A model generated the notes under the pieces. It did no database searches. It had not been told where the DNA came from and was given only the letters and a program-made list of their open reading frames with translations. A DNA stretch of 20,821 nucleotides from Erythrobacter sp. (GTDB lineage Bacteria > Pseudomonadota > Alphaproteobacteria > Sphingomonadales > Sphingomonadaceae). Position numbers and translations under genes: made by a program. The DNA lies in the NCBI GenBank assembly GCA_002695185.1, contig NZOF01000134.1:1-20821 (forward strand), given 5' to 3'. Within the stretch, counting starts at the first letter, position 1; each line of letters begins with the position of its first letter. Of this stretch, positions 14,195 through 20,821 are shown piece by piece.

Positions 14195-14691
14195 GCTCCT
14201 TTTGGCCTGCATGCTGTCAAGCAGCGGGCACAGGCCACGCCCCACCAAATGACCCAATGGATTGGCAACTACAGACCGCATGCCAATTCACATGATGTTG
14301 CTCACAAATACTTAGAACCACGCCGCCTTCGGGTGTCTCTGTTCGCCTCGGTGGCGGCTGAACCTGTCTCAACTGCGGCGCAACCCATTTCCATCAAAAT
14401 ACTGAAAATGCGCTATTTTTTGAATCCGTCTCGATTTGGGTGAAGGGCGGGTGGAAAGAGACGCTGGCCGTTCAGAGACCGATTTTGGGCCAACGGTCAG
14501 TCTCCGAAAGTCGGATGGCTCCGCTAAACTACTTTGAAACAAAAAGAAAAAAGGCCGGCACCGGGGCCTCATCTAGGGTTCGCGAACAGCAAGTGGCGGG
14601 GCATGCGGGATAGCGATGAGAACTATGTCTACTCCATAGCCCTCTATGACCCTCCTAAATAAATTTGCGCGTCAGCCAATTTCGGAACGCT
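14195..14691. other. Gene-free stretch between the sulfur cluster and the defence cluster
   Basis: I see no convincing gene. Structures present are: a hairpin just after the regulator gene (GGCCTG 14204-14209 with CAGGCC 14231-14236, inner GCTG/CAGC), which may be a Rho-type or weak terminator; a 9-bp stem with one G-U pair (14464-14472 with 14492-14500) followed by TCCGA/TCGGA (14503-14507, 14511-14515); an A-rich run at 14539-14552; and the 10-bp palindrome GTTCGCGAAC at 14578-14587. It may be a junction of two inserted segments. Confidence 0.5.
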
Positions 14692-16239
14692 TTAGGTGTT
14701 CGTATTCGGGAGATGCTTGCCAACGTGCCCCACGACCATTTTCAAGCTCTCTTGGTCGAAAATAAAATGAATTGAAGCGCAAGAGTTTGGGTCCCCTGCG
14801 CCAATCGTGATGTGGGGCTCAAACAGTTGTTTCTCGCCCTGATAGTCGAACTCGTAGTGGGAGCGGAATTTACCACGCGTAGTATCAGAGATGTGCATGC
14901 TGCTCCGCTTTCCCCAACCATGGTCGCGGAGATGCTGGAGCAGGTCACCGCCGCTCCCTTTTTCTTCTCGGCTTTTTGCCCAAGCGTCGACGATCTCGTC
15001 AAGGTCGGTCAACGCCTTGAAGATGTCATAAGGTCGCTGAAAGGGACTGACCTTTGCCGCCGATATAGCGGTGTCGAGGATCTCGAGGTTTTTGCATCGC
15101 TCTGCCGCGACCTGGACGGCCTTCAACACGGAAGAGAACGAGAGTTCCTCAACTTCTTCGACCTGACCGAGTTCATCCGAGCTTCCGGCTCCGGCGGTGA
15201 AGAACACCTGCTGGTTGGCCCTAAGATTGGCGTTTTCCGCCTTAAGTTCTTCAAGCCGCTTCTCAGCCACATCGAGACGAGCAAGGTCACGCTCGTAGTC
15301 GGCCCAGAAGTCATCTCCAGTCTCTTTCTTTATGACTAGAGCCCTCTGTCTTTCAGCGGCCTCAGCGCGGCGGATCAGATCGGCAATCCGTCCGTCCGGC
15401 ACATAGCGGAATGCTGCGACCGTAAATATCGCTCGCTCGATTGTTCGAGCAGCCGCATCAGGCCCCACCTGCTCAATCCAGGTTCCGAAAAGCAACCGGT
15501 GGCTTCGCGGGTCCGACACCTTTGAGAAACCGGGCCAGTAGATCCGCGCCGCTCCATTGAAGCATGAGAGTTGCCGTCCAACGTCATCGGCAAAATCCCA
15601 AGTCAGCTCAGGATCATCGACCTGAACCACGACCGCAACACCGGCGAGATTCCGTGCTAGCCTAGCTGGGTCGATTTGATTGGCTTCTCCTCGGGCATAC
15701 GGAGACAACAAAACTACAGGAAGCCTGCGAAGGTCACTTGTTAGTAGGGTCAGCAGGTCACCCAGCCCATCTTGCTTCAAGGCGTAAGGTTCAGCTCTCA
15801 CCTGCATCTGTCCTATGTAGGTGGGAGTCTTCGTGCAGATATCACGAATTGCGCGCGGCGATCCGAAAAGCAGTTTTGCAGGCGACACGCTGTACTCGAC
15901 AGACTCAATGGAGATGAGATGCTCTACACCACAGCGATCACCGAACTGCCCGACGCGCACCTCGTTCGCCCATCTCAGGCCATCATCGTTGTCATCTGGG
16001 AAGGACCAGCGGACGCAAACCACATGTTCGCCAGCGTCTTGATAGACCGACGAGAACAGTGAGTGACGTTCCGGAACATCGCCTGAAGAACCTTCAACCT
16101 CTGGGTCGAAGTCGAAATCAGCAATCTGCCGTCGACTCCGATAGTGTTGAACGATCCAGTCCTTATAGCTGGAGAGAACAATAGCAACACCGTCGCCAGT
16201 CGCCACATCGAAACGACAAGCATAAACAAGACGAGCCAT
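14692..16239 (-). CDS. Unknown 515-residue coiled-coil protein of the defence cluster
   Basis: I do not recognise the family. The N-terminal ~200 residues are mixed alpha/beta (MARLVYACRFDVATGDGVAI). A central segment has LPVVLLSPY, then DPARLARNLAGVAVVVQVDD and QLSCFNGAARIYWPGFSKVS, resembling a compact alpha/beta domain with conserved small residues. A coiled coil follows at about 311-346 (AEKRLEELKAENANLRANQQ). The C-terminal ~80 residues (GWGKRSSMHISDTTRGKFRS then FEPHITIGAGDPNSCASIHF) form a likely beta domain. The frame begins at 16281, but the ATG at 16239 follows GGAGGG, so I use it. It lies 141 bases after the methyltransferase on the same strand and is presumably part of that system as a specificity or sensor subunit; this is inference. 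Confidence 0.78.
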   Translation of the reverse strand: MARLVYACRFDVATGDGVAIVLSSYKDWIVQHYRSRRQIADFDFDPEVEGSSGDVPERHSLFSSVYQDAGEHVVCVRWSFPDDNDDGLRWANEVRVGQFGDRCGVEHLISIESVEYSVSPAKLLFGSPRAIRDICTKTPTYIGQMQVRAEPYALKQDGLGDLLTLLTSDLRRLPVVLLSPYARGEANQIDPARLARNLAGVAVVVQVDDPELTWDFADDVGRQLSCFNGAARIYWPGFSKVSDPRSHRLLFGTWIEQVGPDAAARTIERAIFTVAAFRYVPDGRIADLIRRAEAAERQRALVIKKETGDDFWADYERDLARLDVAEKRLEELKAENANLRANQQVFFTAGAGSSDELGQVEEVEELSFSSVLKAVQVAAERCKNLEILDTAISAAKVSPFQRPYDIFKALTDLDEIVDAWAKSREEKGSGGDLLQHLRDHGWGKRSSMHISDTTRGKFRSHYEFDYQGEKQLFEPHITIGAGDPNSCASIHFIFDQESLKMVVGHVGKHLPNTNT

Positions 16240-16380
16240 GGACCACTCCCTCCTGACGAACCGATCGCGCGCAACACCCATTTATCGGATCGCCGTCTAA
16301 TAAATGACTGCTATGCGCCTGAAACTCGTCTCCCGATGTGTCGCGATTTGAAGACCGGTATTCTTTCACCTTTCTGTCGG

Positions 16381-17472
16381 CTAATCAGCCAGCTTTGCTC
16401 CAGCGGTATGATCGCAAAGCGCGGAGCGTACCTGGCGAGCAATTGCTTCGGCGAATACACATGGAAGCGCGTTCCCGACGATCTCGCAGGCACGCTCGAA
16501 GTGGGGCGTTTCGAATTTGTAATCGGGCGGAAAGGTTTGCAGCAAGGCCGCTTCCCTAAGTGAAATCGTTCGGTCCTTCTCCGGGTGTCCGAACCGACCT
16601 TTGCTGAGCGTGGTGCATCCGGCAGTAATAGTTCCCGAAGGCTCATCCCAACTCATTCGTCCATAAACGTTGGAAAATCCCTTGTAGCCATCACGGTGAC
16701 ACTGGACCCGCACCTCCTCGGGAAAATCACTCCAGTTTCCCCCAGGCCTCGCGTGCTTAAGTCTTTCCATGTTCTCCGGAGAAAGTTGCCGAACTACATG
16801 CCACTCGACAGCCTGCGCGCCGCCCCGCTCTTTGGCATCAACGAATGTTATCGGCTCATCCATACCATAGATGGCATCGCGCACGGTTCGCCAGCAAGGG
16901 AGGCCGTCCTCGCAAGTTCTTGAATGGGTTTTCTTGGGCATAGAGATTTTGAAGCCAAGTCCAGCGAGCATGACGAGCCTGCGCCGTTGCTGCGGCACCC
17001 CATAATCAGCAACCTGTAGCACCGACCAATTGGTCTCGTAACCCAGACCTTCAAGTTGCCGCAATAGAGCCTCGAAAAGCGGCTTTCCCTTTTGCGCTAA
17101 GCCGGGGACATTCTCCATCATGATAGCGCTTGGACGGAGTTCGTCGGCAAGCCTCCCCACCTCGCTGACAAGGGCATTTCTCTCGTCCTCTTTCCGCCAC
17201 TTGGATGTGAGTGTCGAGAAGCCTTGGCATGGTGGGCACGCAGCAAGAACATCCACTCTGCCACCGGCCAGTGGTGCCAACATAGCACCGGTGACTGTTC
17301 GCACATCTTGGCGGAAGACCTGCACGGATGGATGATTGGCCTTGAAGGTTGCCGCAGCGTGTGGTTCCAGTTCCACAGCGGCCACGGTATTGAAACCGGC
17401 GTCTCTTAGACCGACTGCAAGGCCGCCCCCGCCCGAGAAGATCTCGACCGCAGAAAACATCTCTCCACTCAT
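16381..17472 (-). CDS. dcm: DNA (cytosine-5)-methyltransferase
   Basis: The 363-residue enzyme has all m5C motifs in order: I EIFSGGGGLAVGL (10-22), IV PPCQGFS with nucleophile Cys82, VI MENVPG (119-124), VIII QQRRRLVMLA (161-170), a target-recognition region (about 190-290), IX region GTITAGCTTLSKGRFGHPEK and X GNALP near the end. It methylates C5 of cytosine in an unknown sequence. Its ATG overlaps the stop of the ATPase-nuclease gene by ATGA, so the two are translated together. In this context it should protect host DNA from the linked nuclease, and its product would create the T:G mismatches that Vsr repairs. The dcm symbol is used in the general family sense, not as an E. coli orthologue. 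Confidence 0.95.
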   Translation of the reverse strand: MSGEMFSAVEIFSGGGGLAVGLRDAGFNTVAAVELEPHAAATFKANHPSVQVFRQDVRTVTGAMLAPLAGGRVDVLAACPPCQGFSTLTSKWRKEDERNALVSEVGRLADELRPSAIMMENVPGLAQKGKPLFEALLRQLEGLGYETNWSVLQVADYGVPQQRRRLVMLAGLGFKISMPKKTHSRTCEDGLPCWRTVRDAIYGMDEPITFVDAKERGGAQAVEWHVVRQLSPENMERLKHARPGGNWSDFPEEVRVQCHRDGYKGFSNVYGRMSWDEPSGTITAGCTTLSKGRFGHPEKDRTISLREAALLQTFPPDYKFETPHFERACEIVGNALPCVFAEAIARQVRSALCDHTAGAKLAD

Positions 17473-19640
17473 CTAGAAATCGCCAGTTGCTTTTGTCTTT
17501 TGGCTTCTGCCAAGAATTCCTGATGCATGTGTTCGGTTCTGCGGAGAAAGCCGGTCCATGTGATATGCTCCACGGTTCTGTCCGCTTTGTAGGACTCAAA
17601 GGCACGCTGCTGCGAACCGCTCAGGCCAATCTCGTCGCACACCAAAGTGACGGTGAACGTCTTGAAAATGCGCTTGAACTCCTCGTGTCCTGGTAGATCG
17701 AGGAAGCGCCCCATCTGGTCGATATAGAGCTGGATTCGATCCCATTCGTTGTTTTGCAGTTTGTGTTTTGGTCGCTTTATTTCGATGATCTGAAGACCGA
17801 AATCGTCAGCGGATAAAACAAAATCAGGGCGTTTCTTGTCGGCGCCCTCCTCAAATGCTTCCAGACGTATCTTCTCTCCTGTTTGAGCTTCGAAAAATTT
17901 TTCAAATTCGGATCTCGCAGTAGAGAGCTGCTGATTGGACGTTATGGGTGACCAAAGTGGATTAACGAGCCATGGGGCTTCCTCAATTGAATCTTGGAGC
18001 GCTTGCTCCAAGGTCTCCTTTTCGTCTTTCAATTCGATGATTCGCTCGATGACCTTGACGCGTTTTTCAGCAATCATCCCGTACGATGATAGTTCAGCAA
18101 TTCTAGCCGTGCGAAGAATAGTTGCCATGACCGCAATCGCGGCGTCTTCTTCACTGGCCGCCGTTTTCAACGCATCATCAAGAATGACATGTGGCCCAAG
18201 TGCGAGACTATACTGGACAAGCGAGTCCACGTACGCCTCGTCTCTTGCTTCGGCCGGGCGCAGGCGCTCTCCCATCAGCCTGGCCAATTCAATTGTCTTC
18301 TCGCGGATCGGCTTCCAACGATCCCCAGGGTAGGCCTCTTGGACCTTGTTCATCACATCGCCGGTTTCAAGAAACTCCTCCCACACCTTCTTTTTCTCGG
18401 GCTCGCGCGATCTGGTTCCGACCAAAGCCACGATCCCCTGTCCCCACCGCTCGAAGTCCTGGCCGAGTTCATCAGACCAAAGGATGTCCCGGCGGTCCGT
18501 CTGGATCAGGTCCTCCTCCTCGTCCAGCCAGTCTGCGTGCAATTCCCCGACAAGATAGCTGCGCACGCTGTGTTCGCCGGTGAAGCCGGATTTGCGATTG
18601 AATACCGCTGTTTGCGCGGCGATCTTGCCTCGGCAATAGATACGGATGCCCGCCATTAGATCATCCCGATAGGATTCCTTGGCATAAGCTACCCAACCCG
18701 TCACGGGGTAGAAGATCCCGTTCGCGGAACTGAACCCGGCTGTCGCGCCCGGCACCTCTTTGCCAGCTTCATCCTTCGCCGTAAATTCGTCCCGCCTCGA
18801 AACATCGACAGCTTCAGTCGTGGGGCCATCGAGGACAATCTTGGTGTTGGGCATCGTGACGATCTCGAAGTCGCCCACAACCCGCTCGCGGCCGGTGGTG
18901 CCCGGTGCTTTGGTGGTGTCAACAAGGTTGATCTTCCAATGCGCTGATGCAACGCCGAAGCGCTGCGCAAGCTGACGGGAGAAAGTCTCCATGTCTGGCA
19001 CCTGCCGGCGGTTGAATTCCCTCATGACGATCGTGGTGCCGGGCTTCGACTGGACAGTCTCATCCAGCGCACCGACTTCCGGCTCGTAGCTGCCGTCATC
19101 GTCCGAGAGAATTTCGCTCCGCCGCATGATGAAATGGGCCGTTTTATAGCCGCGTGCGGGTTTTCCGTGCTCGTCTTTACCGTCGACCTCTTCGCCGCCC
19201 GACGAGATAAGCTCCAATGTTTCGCAGATGCCGAACGGCGCGAGCTTGCCCACTCCCTTGCGCCCCATCACACGACGCTTGTGATTCGGCGTCCTGTCTC
19301 CACGGCTGGGGTCTTTTCTTCGCTCCCCTCCGACCGTCAGGTAGAAAGGGTTTACGACCTGAGGCCGCATGCCATGTCCGTTGTCGCGGACGGTGATCGT
19401 ATAACCACTATCCGAGACAACACCCTTCGAAAGCGAGGCCAGAGTCACGCCCATCGGTGCCTCTACTGTCACCTCTTCGGCATCAGCGTCATATCCATTG
19501 GCAACGAGTTCAGCGATTACGGCGGAAACCTTGTCATAGAGCTTCACGCCAAGCTTATCGACGGTCATTCTGGAGATGGTCATGCGATACTTGCCGCGAC
19601 CGCTCGTTGCCCCCGTTACGTCAGTTGCCTGCTCATTCAT
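17469..19640 (-). CDS. GHKL (Hsp90/MutL-like) ATPase with C-terminal PD-(D/E)XK-like nuclease domain
   Basis: The 723-residue protein opens with a GHKL ATP-binding domain: N-box AVIAELVANGYDADA (Glu44, Asn48, Asp51), G1 box DNGHGM (86-91) and lid/G2 GRKGVGK (126-132). A middle transducer-like domain spans about 200-400, and a helical part with a coiled coil lies near 540-575. The C-terminus carries Pro605-Asp606 (KRPDFVL) and Glu620-x-Lys622 (LQIIEIKRP), the spacing of a PD-(D/E)XK nuclease and similar to Shedu (DUF4263)-type cores. It is likely the restriction effector: ATP-driven clamp or dimerisation coupled to DNA cleavage. It is coupled by ATGA overlaps to the RHH gene upstream and the methyltransferase downstream. 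The nuclease call is by motif only. Confidence 0.87.
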   Translation of the reverse strand: MNEQATDVTGATSGRGKYRMTISRMTVDKLGVKLYDKVSAVIAELVANGYDADAEEVTVEAPMGVTLASLSKGVVSDSGYTITVRDNGHGMRPQVVNPFYLTVGGERRKDPSRGDRTPNHKRRVMGRKGVGKLAPFGICETLELISSGGEEVDGKDEHGKPARGYKTAHFIMRRSEILSDDDGSYEPEVGALDETVQSKPGTTIVMREFNRRQVPDMETFSRQLAQRFGVASAHWKINLVDTTKAPGTTGRERVVGDFEIVTMPNTKIVLDGPTTEAVDVSRRDEFTAKDEAGKEVPGATAGFSSANGIFYPVTGWVAYAKESYRDDLMAGIRIYCRGKIAAQTAVFNRKSGFTGEHSVRSYLVGELHADWLDEEEDLIQTDRRDILWSDELGQDFERWGQGIVALVGTRSREPEKKKVWEEFLETGDVMNKVQEAYPGDRWKPIREKTIELARLMGERLRPAEARDEAYVDSLVQYSLALGPHVILDDALKTAASEEDAAIAVMATILRTARIAELSSYGMIAEKRVKVIERIIELKDEKETLEQALQDSIEEAPWLVNPLWSPITSNQQLSTARSEFEKFFEAQTGEKIRLEAFEEGADKKRPDFVLSADDFGLQIIEIKRPKHKLQNNEWDRIQLYIDQMGRFLDLPGHEEFKRIFKTFTVTLVCDEIGLSGSQQRAFESYKADRTVEHITWTGFLRRTEHMHQEFLAEAKRQKQLAISR

Positions 19641-19840
19641 CTTTCTCGCCCCCTTCCGCGTCGGCCCGCCACCTCGTCGTCAGTCATCTCAAAGCCGGCG
19701 GCGCGCAACGCCTCCAGCACTATTGCCCGCTTGGTTCGGCCGGTTTCAGCTGCACGCACGTCGAGTTCGTGCTTGATCCTCCGCGGGACCGTGATCTGCA
19801 GGGGAACCTCGTCGGATGCTTCACGTCTCGGTGCGGGCAT
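19637..19840 (-). CDS. Small ribbon-helix-helix-type DNA-binding protein, probable autoregulator
   Basis: The 67-residue protein has an RHH-like pattern: a beta strand PLQITVPRRIKHELDVRAAE (about 13-32), helix, turn at TGRTKR, second helix AIVLEALRAAGF, then a basic tail GRRGRGRER. RHH proteins bind DNA as dimers through the strand. Ribosome-binding site GAAGGGAG lies seven bases upstream of the ATG. A perfect inverted repeat begins 12 bases beyond the start codon (19853-19874), a natural operator. Its stop overlaps the ATPase start by ATGA. It is probably a repressor keeping methyltransferase and nuclease expression balanced; an antitoxin-like or DNA-targeting role is also possible. Confidence 0.78.
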   Translation of the reverse strand: MPAPRREASDEVPLQITVPRRIKHELDVRAAETGRTKRAIVLEALRAAGFEMTDDEVAGRRGRGRER

Positions 19841-19852
19841 ATCGCGCTCCCT

Positions 19853-19874
19853 TCATGAAAACAACATTTCATGA
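19853..19874. promoter_or_regulatory. Perfect inverted repeat, probable operator of the RHH protein
   Basis: TCATGAAA (19853-19860) and TTTCATGA (19867-19874) are exact reverse complements separated by ACAACA. Each arm contains the palindrome TCATGA, so two copies of TCATGA lie 16 bases apart. The site lies 12 bases upstream of the RHH start codon, next to its ribosome-binding site, in the 116-bp region shared with the divergent vsr gene. Binding here would block the RHH operon and possibly vsr. Confidence 0.7.
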
Positions 19875-19956
19875 TTACGAGGCTGAGTGAAGAGGTTAAA
19901 TTACTGCGCTGGGTATTGCGTCGCGAACGAAATAAGACTGATGGTATTGTCACACG

Positions 19957-20370
19957 ATGGATGTCTTCAGCCGGGAAAAACGCAGTGAAGTCATGTCGCG
20001 GGTTCGCTCCAAGGACACGAGGCCGGAACTAATCGTACGTCGATCCCTCCACCGCAGCGGGCTCCGTTTTCGCTTGCATAGGCGCGACCTACCTGGGCAA
20101 CCGGACATCGTGCTACCTTCTCGCAAGGTCGTCGTTTTTGTTCATGGCTGCTTCTGGCACCGCCATCCTGGTTGTCGGCGCGCCACAATGCCCGCTTCTC
20201 GTACGGAGTTCTGGAAAGCCAAATTTGATGCCACCGTCAAAAGAGACGCGAAAGCGGTCTGTGCGCTGGAGGCGGCGGGCTGGACGGTGCTGGTGGTATG
20301 GGAGTGCGAGACGGGAACCGAAGCGCTGCATGCCCTATACCAACGGATAATCTCCGAGCCGGCGCATTGA
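19957..20370 (+). CDS. vsr: Vsr-family very-short-patch-repair endonuclease (copy 2, active site intact)
   Basis: The 137-residue protein has the full Vsr set: Glu24, catalytic Asp50 (QPDIVLP), His63 and His68 in VHGCFWHRHPGC, Asp97 (VKRDAK), and zinc ligands Cys65, His70, Cys73 and Cys117 (VVWEC). It nicks at T:G mismatches in a methyltransferase-specific sequence and hands over to polymerase. It diverges from the RHH-ATPase-methyltransferase run across 116 bp. No clear ribosome-binding site precedes the ATG at 19957 (GTCACACG), so it may be leaderless or weakly translated. It belongs with the methyltransferase at 16381-17472, though a second nuclease role in restriction cannot be excluded. 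Confidence 0.95.
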   Translation: MDVFSREKRSEVMSRVRSKDTRPELIVRRSLHRSGLRFRLHRRDLPGQPDIVLPSRKVVVFVHGCFWHRHPGCRRATMPASRTEFWKAKFDATVKRDAKAVCALEAAGWTVLVVWECETGTEALHALYQRIISEPAH

Positions 20371-20821
20371 TGAGGGCGATCGGACGCGAGCGCTCGCGAG
20401 CTTTCTCTCCAGGCGACGCCGTCGCGCCCTGTTTTTCACGGCCAACAATCCGTTGTGCCTCTGTACGAAACGCGCCCGCGACGCCGGCAGGATCGTCACT
20501 GATTGACGCTGCCGGCACAGCGCCTCGCCCCTTGGGCAGGGCGCTTTCTCATGCTCATGCGATGAATTTCCCGCAATACGATACGGCGATCAGGATGGCA
20601 GGGCTTCACGCCATCCGTGTGCTCATATCCTGATCCGGTTCATGCGCCCGGCCGCCGCTTCGCTTTGACCGGGCGGGTTGCTTGGGGGCGCTGCCCCCTG
20701 GCGCGGCACAAGGGCGGCCGGGCGGTATCCCCGACCTTCCGCGCGGATGCCAGCATCGCACATTCGTCACGACTTCGATCCGCTTGTGCAGGCCGGGTGA
20801 TCCCCCTCCGCCCGTCCGCCC
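20371..20821. other. Gene-free, hairpin-rich right end
   Basis: No supported gene is seen. Structures: the 14-bp palindrome CGCGAGCGCTCGCG (20385-20398) just after vsr; an 8-bp inverted repeat GCCGGCAG/CTGCCGGC (20483-20490, 20509-20516); a hairpin at 20519-20545; the hairpin GGGGGC-GCT-GCCCCC (20684-20698); and an 11-bp inverted repeat CGCCCGGCCGC/GCGGCCGGGCG (20645-20655, 20714-20724) enclosing it. A 23-codon ORF at 20562-20633 is too short to support. Confidence 0.5.
20519..20545 (+). terminator. Candidate intrinsic terminator
   Basis: AGCGCC pairs with GGCGCT around an inner GCCC-CTT-GGGC stem, with one small internal loop, and TTCTC follows. The stem is strong but the T-tract is short and interrupted. 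It lies about 150 bases past vsr, so it could end that transcript or one from outside the window. Confidence 0.4.

Noticed and set aside
14249..14443. 64-codon plus-strand ORF in the gene-free stretch
   Set aside because: No ribosome-binding site, no motif, no partner gene. I cannot support it as coding.
20298..20633. 111-codon ORF at the right end
   Set aside because: Its start lies inside vsr in another frame and it runs through several palindromes; composition does not look coding.
1..20821. CRISPR array or insertion sequence
   Set aside because: No regularly spaced repeats and no transposase were seen, although the joins at 2490 and 9445 made an insertion element worth looking for.

Overview
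The window looks like accessory DNA from a high-GC alphaproteobacterium, most likely of the Rhodobacterales/Paracoccus kind. The basis is the GTA-like phage protein families (DUF2460, DUF2163, the large TIM-barrel host-specificity protein), a serine-recombinase tail followed by its usual small HTH partner, and an ArsR-rhodanese-controlled sulfur cluster. I recognise these families from memory; no search was run.

Layout. (1) 24-98: tRNA-Asn(GUU), followed by a short repeat-rich stretch that resembles an island boundary. (2) 234-2495, minus strand: the remains of a restriction/repair cluster, namely a 5'-truncated SNF2 helicase, a Vsr-type endonuclease with a substituted active-site residue, and an HNH protein. 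(3) about 2490-9442, minus strand: a collapsed prophage block. Genes are missing at several sharp joins. Three joins are in frame: helicase N-terminus/ClpP-like protease, major capsid N-terminus/DUF2460, and DUF2163/host-specificity protein. An apparently complete lysis cassette survives (holin-like protein, small membrane proteins, GH24 endolysin, overlapping spanin pair). (4) 9446-10074, plus strand: the last ~80 codons of a serine recombinase and its HTH partner. (5) 10129-14194: a sulfur/persulfide cluster of methyltransferase, DsrE-like protein, periplasmic rhodanese, VTT-rhodanese fusion and sterol-desaturase-like membrane protein. It is transcribed divergently from an ArsR-rhodanese regulator across a perfect inverted repeat. 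(6) 14692-20370: a defence-type cluster. A minus-strand run joined by ATGA overlaps encodes a small ribbon-helix-helix protein, a GHKL ATPase with a C-terminal PD-(D/E)XK-like nuclease, and an m5C methyltransferase. A 515-aa coiled-coil protein of unknown family follows. A second, intact Vsr gene diverges from the run across a perfect inverted repeat. (7) 20371-20821: no gene, several strong hairpins.

The strongest candidate for an under-described system is region 6. The methyltransferase would mark self DNA, the ATPase-nuclease would be the effector or sensor, Vsr would repair T:G mismatches arising from 5-methylcytosine deamination or act as a second nuclease, and the small RHH protein probably autoregulates from the adjacent repeat. 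The 515-aa protein has no role I can name. The chimeric phage block is the second point of interest. It could be genuine stepwise decay or an assembly problem, and only read-level evidence can decide.
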